Source: an uncultured Hoeflea sp.
GTDB taxonomy: Bacteria > Pseudomonadota > Alphaproteobacteria > Rhizobiales > Rhizobiaceae
Direction of reading: 5' to 3'
Length of the DNA: 64,000 nt
Assembly: GCF_947501405.1 (NCBI RefSeq)
Contig: NZ_CANMVK010000002.1
Span: 682,001 to 746,000, forward strand
The notes below the pieces were generated by a model, which was given only the letters and a program-made list of their open reading frames with translations, was not told where the DNA came from and searched no databases. This document shows positions 23,345 to 31,291 of the stretch, piece by piece. The number at the start of each line of letters is the position of its first letter. The first letter of the stretch is position 1. A program made the position numbers and the translations under genes.

Positions 23345-24382
23345 CTATTCGGCAGCGTCGAAACGCTGTGGCGTGCTCTCGCGTTCGCCGCTATCGGGTT
23401 GTCTGCCGTTGGAACTTGGGCTCGTGCCGCGTCTGCCGGACGGGAAAGCGGTCGCATCGCGGGATTGAGCTGCGGCGCTGCTGCCGGGTTGATCCCAATA
23501 GGGCGATGGCCCGTAAAGATCGGCCAGATAGTCGATAAACACCCGCACCTTGGCGGGCAGGAAGCGGCGGCTGGCGTAAACCGCGTGGATGGCGACGTTG
23601 CGCGACCCTTCATAATCCGGCAGCACTTGCACCAGACGGCCATCAGCCAGCTCCGCACCGATGTCCCAGGTCGATCGCAGCGCGATGCCGACCCCGCCGA
23701 TCACCGCCTCGCGCACCACTTCGCTCGAATTGGTCTGCAGCGGGCCGGAGGGGCGGTGAACCATCTGCCCGTCCGGCCCATCCAGTTTCCAGGAATCATT
23801 GTTGTGCGGTGCCAGGCAGATATGGTTGGCCAGATCGTCAAAGTCCCGTGGAACGCCGTGGCGCTCCAGATAGGCGGGAGCGGCCGTCAAAATCCGCCGC
23901 ACCGGCGCAAGCTTTCGCGCCACCAGGCTGGAATCGCTTAGTTCGGCAATTCGGATCGCCAGATCATAGCCATCGCCGACGATGTCGACGAACTCATCAT
24001 GCAGGATCAGATTGACCCCGAGATCCGGATTGGCCAGCATGAAGGCGTTGATATGCGGCGCGATGTGCATTCGGCCAAACGAGGTCGGCGCCGATACTTT
24101 CAGCACTCCGCGGGCCAGGGCCGAACGGCGTGAGACAAATGCTTCGGCCTCTTCAATCCCGGCCAGGATCGCAACCACCCGCTCATAAAAACCCTGACCC
24201 GCCTCGGTCAGGGATATCTGCCGCGTCGTGCGTTGCATCAGCCGGGTTCCCAGCCGGTCTTCCAGGCGGCGCAACCGCTTGGAGACAACCGCTGGCGACA
24301 GGCTGAGCTCGCGTCCCGCAGCCGACATCGACCCCGCAGAGACGACGCGCGCGAAAATTTCGAGATCGCCAAGATTGTTCAT
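23345..24382 (-). CDS. LysR-type regulator (DmlR/CrgA-like) with polar C-terminal tail
   Basis: 345 residues. The N-terminal winged helix-turn-helix is of the AAGRELSLSPAVVSKRLRRLE type typical of the CrgA/DmlR subgroup, and the sensor domain has VLKVSAPTSFGRMHIAPHI and DGYDLAIRIAELSDSSLVARKL, also usual in that group. The last ~55 residues (Ser, Gly, Arg, Gln-rich) lie beyond the usual end and are probably disordered. It sits between the lut unit and glcD, divergent from glcD across 263 bases, so control of glycolate or another hydroxyacid pathway is plausible but unproven. Confidence 0.87.
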   Translation of the reverse strand: MNNLGDLEIFARVVSAGSMSAAGRELSLSPAVVSKRLRRLEDRLGTRLMQRTTRQISLTEAGQGFYERVVAILAGIEEAEAFVSRRSALARGVLKVSAPTSFGRMHIAPHINAFMLANPDLGVNLILHDEFVDIVGDGYDLAIRIAELSDSSLVARKLAPVRRILTAAPAYLERHGVPRDFDDLANHICLAPHNNDSWKLDGPDGQMVHRPSGPLQTNSSEVVREAVIGGVGIALRSTWDIGAELADGRLVQVLPDYEGSRNVAIHAVYASRRFLPAKVRVFIDYLADLYGPSPYWDQPGSSAAAQSRDATAFPSGRRGTSPSSNGRQPDSGERESTPQRFDAAE

Positions 24383-24645
24383 GGCCGTCTTTCATTCTGA
24401 TTGCAGATGGACTCCCTACCTCTACGCAGGCAGTCTTGGAGCGGATCACGCCGTCTGCCGCCGTACCGGTCAATAGGGCGCGCCAACCATCAGACGGCAC
24501 CGGCGATGATTGCCGATCCACCGACACTGTTCCAGCGCTTGCGAATCTACATTGCCGCGACCGGAAATAAGTGGTAAAGAAAAAATACCAGTTGTTTCGA
24601 AAGGGCAGTAAGCTTGCCCCGAAGCAGCTGCAAGCGGAGGAAGCC

Positions 24646-26133
24646 ATGTCTGAGTTGATCGCATTCCTGGAGCCCGACCGGTCGGTGATTGATCGTCGCC
24701 CGGCCATTGTCGCGGATTTGGCACAACTGTTGCCCGAGGCATGTCTGATCACCGAGGAGCGCGAGCTGGTGCCGTTTGATACAGATGCCTTCGTCTCCTA
24801 CCGGCGCATGCCGTTGGCCGTAGTGCTTCCCGAAACCACAGCGCAAGTCGCTGCGGTGATGCGATACTGCAACGACAACGCCATTCCGGTGATCCCGCGC
24901 GGAGCCGGCACTTCGCTGTCAGGCGGCGCCATCCCCCAGGAAGATGCGGTGGTGATCGGCGTCTCCAAACTCAACCAGATTCTCGAAGTCGATTTCCCCA
25001 ACCGTGCGGCGGTGGTTCAGGCCGGCGTCACGAATATTTCGATCAGCCAGGCCGTGGATGGCGACGGGTTTTTCTACGCGCCCGATCCCAGCTCCCAGCT
25101 CGCCTGCACCATCGGCGGCAATATCGGCATGAATTCCGGCGGCGCCCATTGCCTTAAATATGGGGTCACCACCAACAATCTGCTTGGAGTCAAGATGGTC
25201 ATGTTCGACGGGTCGATCGTCGATATCGGCGGCAAGGCGCTTGATGCCCCGGGCTATGATCTGCTTGGCCTGATCTGCGGTTCGGAAGGCCAGCTTGGCA
25301 TCGTCACCGAGGCAACCGTGCGGCTGATCGCCAAACCCGAGGGCGCGCGGCCGGTGCTGTTCGGTTTCGAATCTTCTGTAACCGCCGGCGCTTGCGTCAC
25401 CGACATTATCGGCACCGGCATCATTCCTGTCGCCATCGAATTCATGGACAAGCCGGCAATCGAAATCTGCGAGGCTTTCGCCAATGCCGGCTACCCCATG
25501 GATGTGGAGGCGCTGCTGATTGTCGAGGTCGAGGGCTCGGACGCCGAAATGGATGCAATGTTGGAGCGGATCATCGAGATCGCCCGCAGGCATGGCGTCA
25601 AGACCATCAAGGAGAGCCAGTCCGCCACCGAAGCGGCGTTGATCTGGAAAGGCCGGAAATCCGCCTTCGGCGCCACCGGGCGCATCGCAGATTACATCTG
25701 CATGGATGGCACCGTGCCGCTCGGCCAGCTCTCTCATGTGCTTGAGAAGACCAGCGAAATCATCGACCATTACGGTCTGCGTGTGGCCAATGTGTTCCAT
25801 GCAGGCGATGGCAATATGCATCCGCTGATCCTGTTTGATGCAAACAATCCCGACGAAAGCCTGAAGGCTGAAATGGCCGGAAACGATATCCTCAAGCTCT
25901 GCGTTGACGCCGGCGGTTGTCTGACCGGCGAGCACGGCGTCGGCATCGAAAAGCGCGATCTCATGCGCCATCAGTACTCCGATGCTGACCTCGCCCAGCA
26001 GATGCGGGTGCGGGCCGCATTCGATCCGCAATGGATTCTCAATCCCTCCAAGGTGTTTCCGCTCGACGGCCGCAATGGCAGCTATGAAGACGCCGCGGTC
26101 GCAAGCAAAGATCACGGAAAGTCGGCGGCATGA
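24646..26133 (+). CDS. glcD: Glycolate oxidase FAD subunit GlcD
   Basis: 495-residue FAD-linked oxidase of the GlcD/D-lactate dehydrogenase family. The PCMH-type FAD domain shows VIPRGAGTSLSGGA (about residues 84-97), LACTIGGNIGMNSGGAHCLKYG, and GSEGQLGIVTEATVRL; the C-terminal oxidase domain has NVFHAGDGNMHP with the His pair and GGCLTGEHGVGIEKR. With GlcE and GlcF it oxidises glycolate to glyoxylate at the membrane. ATG 24646 is preceded by GGAGG; the frame is open upstream to 24571 without support. Its stop overlaps glcE by 4 bases (ATGA). Confidence 0.95.
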   Translation: MSELIAFLEPDRSVIDRRPAIVADLAQLLPEACLITEERELVPFDTDAFVSYRRMPLAVVLPETTAQVAAVMRYCNDNAIPVIPRGAGTSLSGGAIPQEDAVVIGVSKLNQILEVDFPNRAAVVQAGVTNISISQAVDGDGFFYAPDPSSQLACTIGGNIGMNSGGAHCLKYGVTTNNLLGVKMVMFDGSIVDIGGKALDAPGYDLLGLICGSEGQLGIVTEATVRLIAKPEGARPVLFGFESSVTAGACVTDIIGTGIIPVAIEFMDKPAIEICEAFANAGYPMDVEALLIVEVEGSDAEMDAMLERIIEIARRHGVKTIKESQSATEAALIWKGRKSAFGATGRIADYICMDGTVPLGQLSHVLEKTSEIIDHYGLRVANVFHAGDGNMHPLILFDANNPDESLKAEMAGNDILKLCVDAGGCLTGEHGVGIEKRDLMRHQYSDADLAQQMRVRAAFDPQWILNPSKVFPLDGRNGSYEDAAVASKDHGKSAA

Positions 26134-27347
26134 GCGATCTGGCCGTACAATATCCCGAGACCGAGGATGACGTCGCCCGGCTGATCGCCAGCGCACACGC
26201 CGATGGCAGCCCGGTCGAGATTCTGGGCGGCGGCACCAAGTCGGCGCTCGGCAAACCGCTTCAGGCGGCGTCCGCGCTCTCGGTGGCCAAGCTCACCGGC
26301 ATCACCAATTACGACCCGTCCGAGCTGGTGATGGCGGCGCGCGCCGGAACCCCGCTGGCCGAGATCGAGGCAGCGCTTGCCGCCAACAACCAGATGCTGA
26401 CATTCGAGCCGATGGATTATCGTCCGCTGTTGGCGGCTGAGGGAGAGCCCACCATTGGCGGCGTTTTCGCCGGCAACATTTCCGGACCGAGGCGGATCTC
26501 GGCCGGCGCGGCGCGCGACAATCTGCTCGGCGTGCGGCTGGTCAATGGCTCCGGCGAAATCGTCAAGAGCGGTGGCCGGGTGATGAAGAACGTCACCGGT
26601 CTCGATCTGGTCAAGCTGATGGCCGGATCCTGGGGAACGCTGGGTGTGCTGTGTGAGGTGATCTTCAAGGTACTGCCCCGGCCCGAAACCGAGGCGACGA
26701 TTGTTGTCTCCGGGCTCAATGACGCCGAAGCTGCCGAAGCCATGGCCGCGGCCTTGGCCATGTCGGTCGAAGTCTCCGGCGCTGCGCATCTGCCCGAAAG
26801 CGTGATCCACACCGTCGCCGATGGCGAGATCAAGGGCGGATCAGCCACGGTGCTGCGTCTGGAAGGACTCGCGCCGTCGGTCGAGGTGCGCACCGGCAAA
26901 CTCGAGGCCGAAATGGGCCGTCGCGGCACGGTTACTGTGCTCGATGCCCAGACCTCCAACGGTCTCTGGCGCGACATTCGCGATGTCAAACCATTTGCCG
27001 ATGGCGGCTCCAGGCCGGTCTGGCGCGTCTCGGTAGCTCCGTCCGCGGGCCATCAACTGGTCGCGGCCCTGCGACTCAAAACCGGTGTCGACGCCTTTTA
27101 CGACTGGCAGGGCGGACTTGTCTGGCTGCGCATGGAAGCCGATCCGGACGCCGCTTTGGTGCGCCAGTACATCAAGGCGCTGGGCGGCGGTCATGCAACC
27201 TTGGTCCGCGCCGATGCGGCCACCCGCGCCGCGACCGATGTGTTCGAACCGCAGCCGCCGGTTCTCGCAGCACTTTCGCGCCGCATCAAGCAGCAGTTCG
27301 ATCCTGGCGGCGTCCTCAATCCGGGGCGCGTCTGGGCCGGAATATGA
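26130..27347 (+). CDS. glcE: Glycolate oxidase FAD-binding subunit GlcE
   Basis: 405 residues, second FAD-linked subunit of glycolate oxidase. It has a PCMH-type FAD-binding domain with PVEILGGGTKSALGKP (about residues 29-44), MAARAGTPLAEIEAAL, IGGVFAGNISGPRRISAGAARD and GSWGTLGVLCEVIFKVLP, and a shorter C-terminal part than GlcD ending PGGVLNPGRVW. Translation is coupled to glcD. A 130-residue membrane protein gene follows 37 bases later and separates it from glcF. Confidence 0.94.
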   Translation: MSDLAVQYPETEDDVARLIASAHADGSPVEILGGGTKSALGKPLQAASALSVAKLTGITNYDPSELVMAARAGTPLAEIEAALAANNQMLTFEPMDYRPLLAAEGEPTIGGVFAGNISGPRRISAGAARDNLLGVRLVNGSGEIVKSGGRVMKNVTGLDLVKLMAGSWGTLGVLCEVIFKVLPRPETEATIVVSGLNDAEAAEAMAAALAMSVEVSGAAHLPESVIHTVADGEIKGGSATVLRLEGLAPSVEVRTGKLEAEMGRRGTVTVLDAQTSNGLWRDIRDVKPFADGGSRPVWRVSVAPSAGHQLVAALRLKTGVDAFYDWQGGLVWLRMEADPDAALVRQYIKALGGGHATLVRADAATRAATDVFEPQPPVLAALSRRIKQQFDPGGVLNPGRVWAGI

Positions 27348-27384
27348 TATCTTGTGCGCCTGAGACCAACGACAGGAGCTTTGT

Positions 27385-27777
27385 ATGAGCAATCAGGACC
27401 CTTCACTGAAACCCGACCGCACCACCGAACGCCAGACCGACCGCTGGATCGAGCCGGGCAAACTCAATCTGCAGGTTATCTATATTCTCTATCTGACCAG
27501 TTTCGCCATCGGCATCACCGGGCTGGTGGGCATTGTTCTCGCACATCTTAACAGCGGCAAATCAGAGGCCTGGCTTGAGACCCACTACACATGGGCCATC
27601 CGCACCTTCTGGCTCGGTGTGCTGGGCACGCTGGTCAGCATCCTGCTGATGTTCGTGCTGATCGGCATGCTGACCATGCTCTTGGTTGCGATCTGGATCA
27701 TCGTACGCACCGTGATCGGCTTGCAGAAGCTCAGCCGCAACGAACCCATCGACAATCCGCAAAGCTGGCTGTTCTAG
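27385..27777 (+). CDS. Small DUF4870-like membrane protein inside the glc operon
   Basis: 130 residues with about three membrane helices (about 30-54, 70-90 and 92-112), a hydrophilic N-terminus, the segment YTWAIRTFW in the middle and RTVIGLQKLSRNEPIDNPQSW at the end. This pattern fits the DUF4870 / Tic20-like small membrane proteins (CHYHWAIRTFW-type and GL-x-x-L endings). Function is unknown. Start ATG has AGGAG 6 bases upstream. It lies between glcE and glcF on the same strand and is probably cotranscribed; whether it helps dock the oxidase at the membrane is only a thought. Confidence 0.78.
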   Translation: MSNQDPSLKPDRTTERQTDRWIEPGKLNLQVIYILYLTSFAIGITGLVGIVLAHLNSGKSEAWLETHYTWAIRTFWLGVLGTLVSILLMFVLIGMLTMLLVAIWIIVRTVIGLQKLSRNEPIDNPQSWLF

Positions 27778-27807
27778 ACGCCAAGCTGGCTGCATCCATA
27801 CTCTTGA

Positions 27808-27829
27808 TCCCGCCGCCTGCGCGGCGGGA
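27808..27829 (+). other. Intercistronic hairpin between the small membrane protein gene and glcF
   Basis: A perfect 9-bp stem (TCCCGCCGC with GCGGCGGGA) with a 4-base loop and no T run. It lies 48 bases before the glcF start and could protect mRNA ends or slow readthrough, but is not a standard terminator. Confidence 0.5.
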
Positions 27830-27876
27830 CGGCCCGGATCGGCCGGCCTAAACGACAGACCCGAGGATTCCGCGTT

Positions 27877-29226
27877 ATGCAGACCAATTTCACCGACGAG
27901 CAGCTCAAGGACCCCGGGGTCGCCGAATCCGAGAAGATTCTTCGCAAATGCGTGCATTGCGGCTTCTGCACGGCCACTTGCCCCACCTATGTCACGCTCG
28001 GCAACGAGCTCGACAGCCCGCGCGGGCGGATTTACCTGATCAAGGACATGCTGGAAAACGACCGACCGGCCGACAAGCAGGTGGTCACCCATATTGATCG
28101 CTGCCTGTCATGTCTGGCCTGCATGACCACCTGTCCCTCCGGCGTCAATTACATGCATCTGGTCGATCATGCCCGCGCGCATATCGAAAAGACCTACAAG
28201 CGCCCGCTGATGAACCGCATCACCCGCGGGCTGCTGGCGCTGGTGCTGCCCTATCCGGCGCGGTTCCGGGCCTCGCTCTATGCTGCCCGCCTCGGCCGTC
28301 CTTTTGTGCCATTGTTGCGGGCGCTGCCGGGTTTCAAACCGATGGCCGCGATGCTGGAACTGGCGCCATCCTCGGTGCCCGCACACTCGGAGTTTGCCAA
28401 TCCCGGCGCGCATGCCGCCAGCGGGGAAAAACGCGGACGGGTGGCGATCCTGACCGGCTGCGCCCAGCCAGTGCTCAAGCCCGGCATCAACGAAGCCACG
28501 ATCCGGCTTTTGAACCGTGTCGGCGTCGAGGTGGTGGTTCCCGAAGGCGAGGGCTGCTGCGGCGCGCTGGTCCACCACATGGGCCGCGAAGAAGAAGCCA
28601 TGGAGGCTGCCCGCAAGAATGTCGACGCCTGGACCAGGGCGATCGATCAGGGCGGGCTCGACGCCATCATCATCACCGCTTCGGGCTGTGGCACCACGAT
28701 CAAGGACTACGGCTACATGCTGCGCCTCGATCCTGCCTATGCGGACAAGGCCGAAAGGGTGTCGGCGCTTGCCAAGGACATCACCGAATATCTCGCCGGC
28801 ATCGATCTGCCCGCGCCCGTCAATCAGGCGAATCTGGTGGTGGCCTACCATTCCGCCTGCTCGATGCAGCATGGCCAGAAGATCACCATCCAGCCCAAGG
28901 CGCTGCTCCGCGCGGCAGGCTTTACGGTGAAGGATCCGCCGGAAGGGCATTTGTGCTGCGGCTCGGCCGGCACCTACAACATCATGCAGCCGGAAATCGC
29001 CCGCACCTTGCGCGACCGGAAGGTCAAGAACATCGAACGCACCAAACCGGATCTGATCGCCACCGGCAATATAGGATGCATGACCCAGATCGCCGGCGGC
29101 ACCGATATCCCGATCATTCACACGGTCGAACTGCTCGATTGGGTCTATGGCGGCGACAAGCCGGCCGGTCTTCCAGCGGTCAAGACCGTAAAGTCCGGCG
29201 CCACGCCTCTCGAGGCGGCGGAATGA
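27877..29226 (+). CDS. glcF: Glycolate oxidase iron-sulphur subunit GlcF
   Basis: 449 residues. Two [4Fe-4S] motifs at the N-terminus (CVHCGFCTATCPTY, CLSCLACMTTCPSGV) are followed by two cysteine-rich CCG domains (LTGCAQPVLKP with GEGCCGALVHHMG, and AYHSACSMQHGQ with HLCCGSAGTYN). It takes electrons from GlcD/GlcE and passes them to the quinone pool. Start ATG has GAGGA 9 bases upstream. Its fold is the same as that of LutA/LutB parts, so this island holds two parallel Fe-S hydroxyacid oxidases. Confidence 0.95.
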   Translation: MQTNFTDEQLKDPGVAESEKILRKCVHCGFCTATCPTYVTLGNELDSPRGRIYLIKDMLENDRPADKQVVTHIDRCLSCLACMTTCPSGVNYMHLVDHARAHIEKTYKRPLMNRITRGLLALVLPYPARFRASLYAARLGRPFVPLLRALPGFKPMAAMLELAPSSVPAHSEFANPGAHAASGEKRGRVAILTGCAQPVLKPGINEATIRLLNRVGVEVVVPEGEGCCGALVHHMGREEEAMEAARKNVDAWTRAIDQGGLDAIIITASGCGTTIKDYGYMLRLDPAYADKAERVSALAKDITEYLAGIDLPAPVNQANLVVAYHSACSMQHGQKITIQPKALLRAAGFTVKDPPEGHLCCGSAGTYNIMQPEIARTLRDRKVKNIERTKPDLIATGNIGCMTQIAGGTDIPIIHTVELLDWVYGGDKPAGLPAVKTVKSGATPLEAAE

Positions 29227-29254
29227 GCCTACTGGCCTGAGAGCCGGGTGATGC

Positions 29255-29278
29255 AAAAAGCGGCGCAAAATGCGCCGC
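29255..29278 (-). terminator. Intrinsic terminator for the L,D-transpeptidase gene at 29331
   Basis: Read on the minus strand, an 8-bp stem (GCGGCGCA with TGCGCCGC) with a 3-base loop is followed by TTTTTGC. It lies about 50 bases past the stop of the minus-strand gene and also sits between it and convergent glcF. Confidence 0.75.
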
Positions 29279-29330
29279 CTGTGTTCCGTGTCTGGCTGAC
29301 CCGGTCAGGGCCAGCGCTGCAATGGCGGCG

Positions 29331-29984
29331 TCACCCGCCGAAGATCGTTCCGAGCAAGTCCTGACCGCGGTCGGAATAAAGCCGCCCCGCGCCCTTGCCG
29401 CTAGGGCCGATAACGATGACTTTCGAACCGACGGCGGCGCGCTTGTAGAGATGCTCGACATCCTTGTTCATCATCCGGATGCAGCCTGACGACATGTTCT
29501 GTCCGATGGTCCAGGGCTGGTTGGTGCCGTGCACACGAAAGATCGTGTCGCGTCCGCCCTTGTAGAGATAGAGCGCGCGTGCGCCCAACGGATTGTTCGG
29601 GCCTCCGGCCATGAAAGCAGGCAGCTTGCGGCCCTTGCGGCGCTCGCGGGCGATCATCGAAGCCGGCGGACGCCAGTCAGGCCATTCCGCCTTGCGCCCG
29701 ACCTTCACCGTGCCAGACCAGCCGAAGCCTTCGCGGCCCACGCCGACGCCATAGCGGGTGGCGCGGTTGTTGCCCTCGACATAATAGAGATATTTGGTGG
29801 AGGTATCGATGATGATGGTGCCCGGCTTTTCCTTGGTGTCGAACCGCACCTTCTTGCGCCAGTATTTGGATTTTGGCTTCTTCGATTGCGCCGCGGACGC
29901 GACCTCGACCGATGGACCAATCAGCAGCGCGCTAACGCCTGCGGTCAGCATGAAGCGCCGTGTCGTTCGGATTGACGATGCCAT
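29331..29984 (-). CDS. Exported L,D-transpeptidase (YkuD domain), paralogue 1
   Basis: 217 residues. The N-terminus (SIRTTRRFMLTAGVSALLIGP) has a twin-Arg-like signal with a hydrophobic core, so the product is periplasmic. The YkuD domain has the family active site: His in VHGTNQPWTIG and the catalytic Cys in SSGCIRM, plus NPLGARALYLY. Such enzymes make 3-3 crosslinks in peptidoglycan or attach outer-membrane proteins to it. ATG 29984 is chosen because GAGGGG lies just upstream. It has no operon partner; a related gene lies upstream on the same strand (30271-31038), separated by a terminator and repeat copy A. Confidence 0.9.
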   Translation of the reverse strand: MASSIRTTRRFMLTAGVSALLIGPSVEVASAAQSKKPKSKYWRKKVRFDTKEKPGTIIIDTSTKYLYYVEGNNRATRYGVGVGREGFGWSGTVKVGRKAEWPDWRPPASMIARERRKGRKLPAFMAGGPNNPLGARALYLYKGGRDTIFRVHGTNQPWTIGQNMSSGCIRMMNKDVEHLYKRAAVGSKVIVIGPSGKGAGRLYSDRGQDLLGTIFGG

Positions 29985-30091
29985 AATTCCCCTCATTTGC
30001 TGTTCGGCCCTGTGCAAAAGGTACCACTGATTTGCCTGGGATCAAGCGCCCGCCAGGGTCAAGACGGACAAGCCTTTGTGATCGGGATGCG

Positions 30092-30126
30092 AAAAACCCC
30101 GGGGCAGGCTGGGCCTGGCGCCGGGG
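30092..30126 (-). terminator. Intrinsic terminator for the L,D-transpeptidase gene at 30271
   Basis: On the minus strand a CCCCGG/CCGGGG stem with an inner CAGG/CCTG pair is followed by TTTTT. It lies beyond repeat copy A, 145 bases after the stop codon, so the repeat is probably in the 3' untranslated part of the mRNA. Confidence 0.65.
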
Positions 30127-30169
30127 CTTAAGGGTGTCGAATGACAGGGCCGAACGGCCGGAATGTGTC

Positions 30170-30273
30170 TAGCGCAATTCCACTTCAGCTTGAATCAGTA
30201 GCGTGTCAGAAAATGCGGGCGAGCATCGCGAGCGGCAGCAATTTCTGACCCAACTTCGAGTGGAAATGCGCTA
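30170..30273. repeat. Palindromic TA-flanked intergenic repeat, copy A (104 bp)
   Basis: Same as copy B at 37545-37648 apart from one base (C at 30249, T at 37624). The ends are inverted (TAGCGCAATTCCACTT and AAGTGGAAATGCGCTA-like, 14 of 16), with a nested inverted pair TCAGAAAATGC / GCAATTTCTGA, so the whole unit can fold into a long hairpin. TA at both edges would fit a TA target-site duplication, as for IS630/Tc1-mariner-type miniature elements. The right edge CTA is the stop codon (TAG) of the minus-strand gene ending at 30271. Confidence 0.9.
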
Positions 30274-31038
30274 GATCACGCGGACCTTGGCGCCGATTTT
30301 AACGCGTTCATACAAATCGGTCACATCCTCGTTGCGCATCCGGATGCAGCCCGAGGACACCGCGCCGCCGATGGTCCAGGGCTGGTTGGTGCCGTGGATA
30401 CGGTAGAGTGTCGAGCCCAGATAGAGTGCCCGCGCGCCCAGCGGATTGTCGGGGCCACCCTTCATATGCGCGGGCAGAATGCGGCCTTCTTTCTCGCGCA
30501 CCCGCTTGATCATTTCAGCCGGGGGCCGCCAGTCCGGCCACTCGGCTTTGCGGCTGATGCGCTCGGTCCCGGTCCAGGAATGGCCCTGTTTGCCCACACC
30601 CACGCCGTAGCGCCGGGCCTGGCCATTGCCTTGCACCAGGAACAGAAAGCGCTGGCTGGTGTCGATAATGATCGTGCCGGGCTTGTCTTTGCCGTGATAG
30701 GCCACCGTCTGCGGCATGTATTTGGGATCGAACCGCGGCGCCGGTTTCGGTTTCACCCGCGGCGCAGCCAGGGCGACGGGCGTGGAGCGTCGCGGAGAGG
30801 CAAACAGTGAGCGCGATTGAGCCCTTTGGGTGCGCACCACCTTGGGCTGGGTCCGGTAGACAACGCCGCCGCGCGGCGCCGCCTGGCCGCCAAGCTGCAT
30901 CACCCAGGGCGCGGAGAGATCGGGGCTCAGCACCACCGGCGGGCGCTGACCGTAGCGGTCTCCCGCAAGGCTCGGCGCGGCAAATGATGCGAGGCTCAAA
31001 GCCGCGCCTGACAGAAGCACAAACGCATATTTTTTCAT
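30271..31038 (-). CDS. Exported L,D-transpeptidase (YkuD domain), paralogue 2
   Basis: 255 residues with a Sec signal peptide (MKKYAFVLLSGAALSLASF... cleaved near SLAGD), an Arg/Pro-rich linker to about residue 105, then a YkuD domain with TIIIDTSQRFLFLVQGNG, the His in IHGTNQPWTIG and the catalytic Cys in SSGCIRM. The domain is very similar to that of the neighbour at 29331, so the two are tandem paralogues. Start ATG has AAGGGG at about 10 bases. The stop TAG coincides with the edge of repeat copy A. Role as for the neighbour: peptidoglycan crosslinking in the periplasm. Confidence 0.92.
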   Translation of the reverse strand: MKKYAFVLLSGAALSLASFAAPSLAGDRYGQRPPVVLSPDLSAPWVMQLGGQAAPRGGVVYRTQPKVVRTQRAQSRSLFASPRRSTPVALAAPRVKPKPAPRFDPKYMPQTVAYHGKDKPGTIIIDTSQRFLFLVQGNGQARRYGVGVGKQGHSWTGTERISRKAEWPDWRPPAEMIKRVREKEGRILPAHMKGGPDNPLGARALYLGSTLYRIHGTNQPWTIGGAVSSGCIRMRNEDVTDLYERVKIGAKVRVI

Positions 31039-31291
31039 CGGACGGACCCCTTACATTTCGTCGCAATTGCGCCAGACGCCGCCCGGACGAAAACCGCCGG
31101 GTGTGCTGGTCATGCCGTCATGCTGGGGCAGCGGTGGAATCAATTGGTGAATTCGGATCGACAAAAAGCCGCTTTGCGCGGAAAGCTCTTCTTAGGGTTA
31201 TCGCCGCCTTGCCAAACGCGGTGAACGCCCGCTTAATTGCCTCCGATTCTGCGTTAACCATGAGGTTTGGCGGCAAAATGGGAGCAACCGA

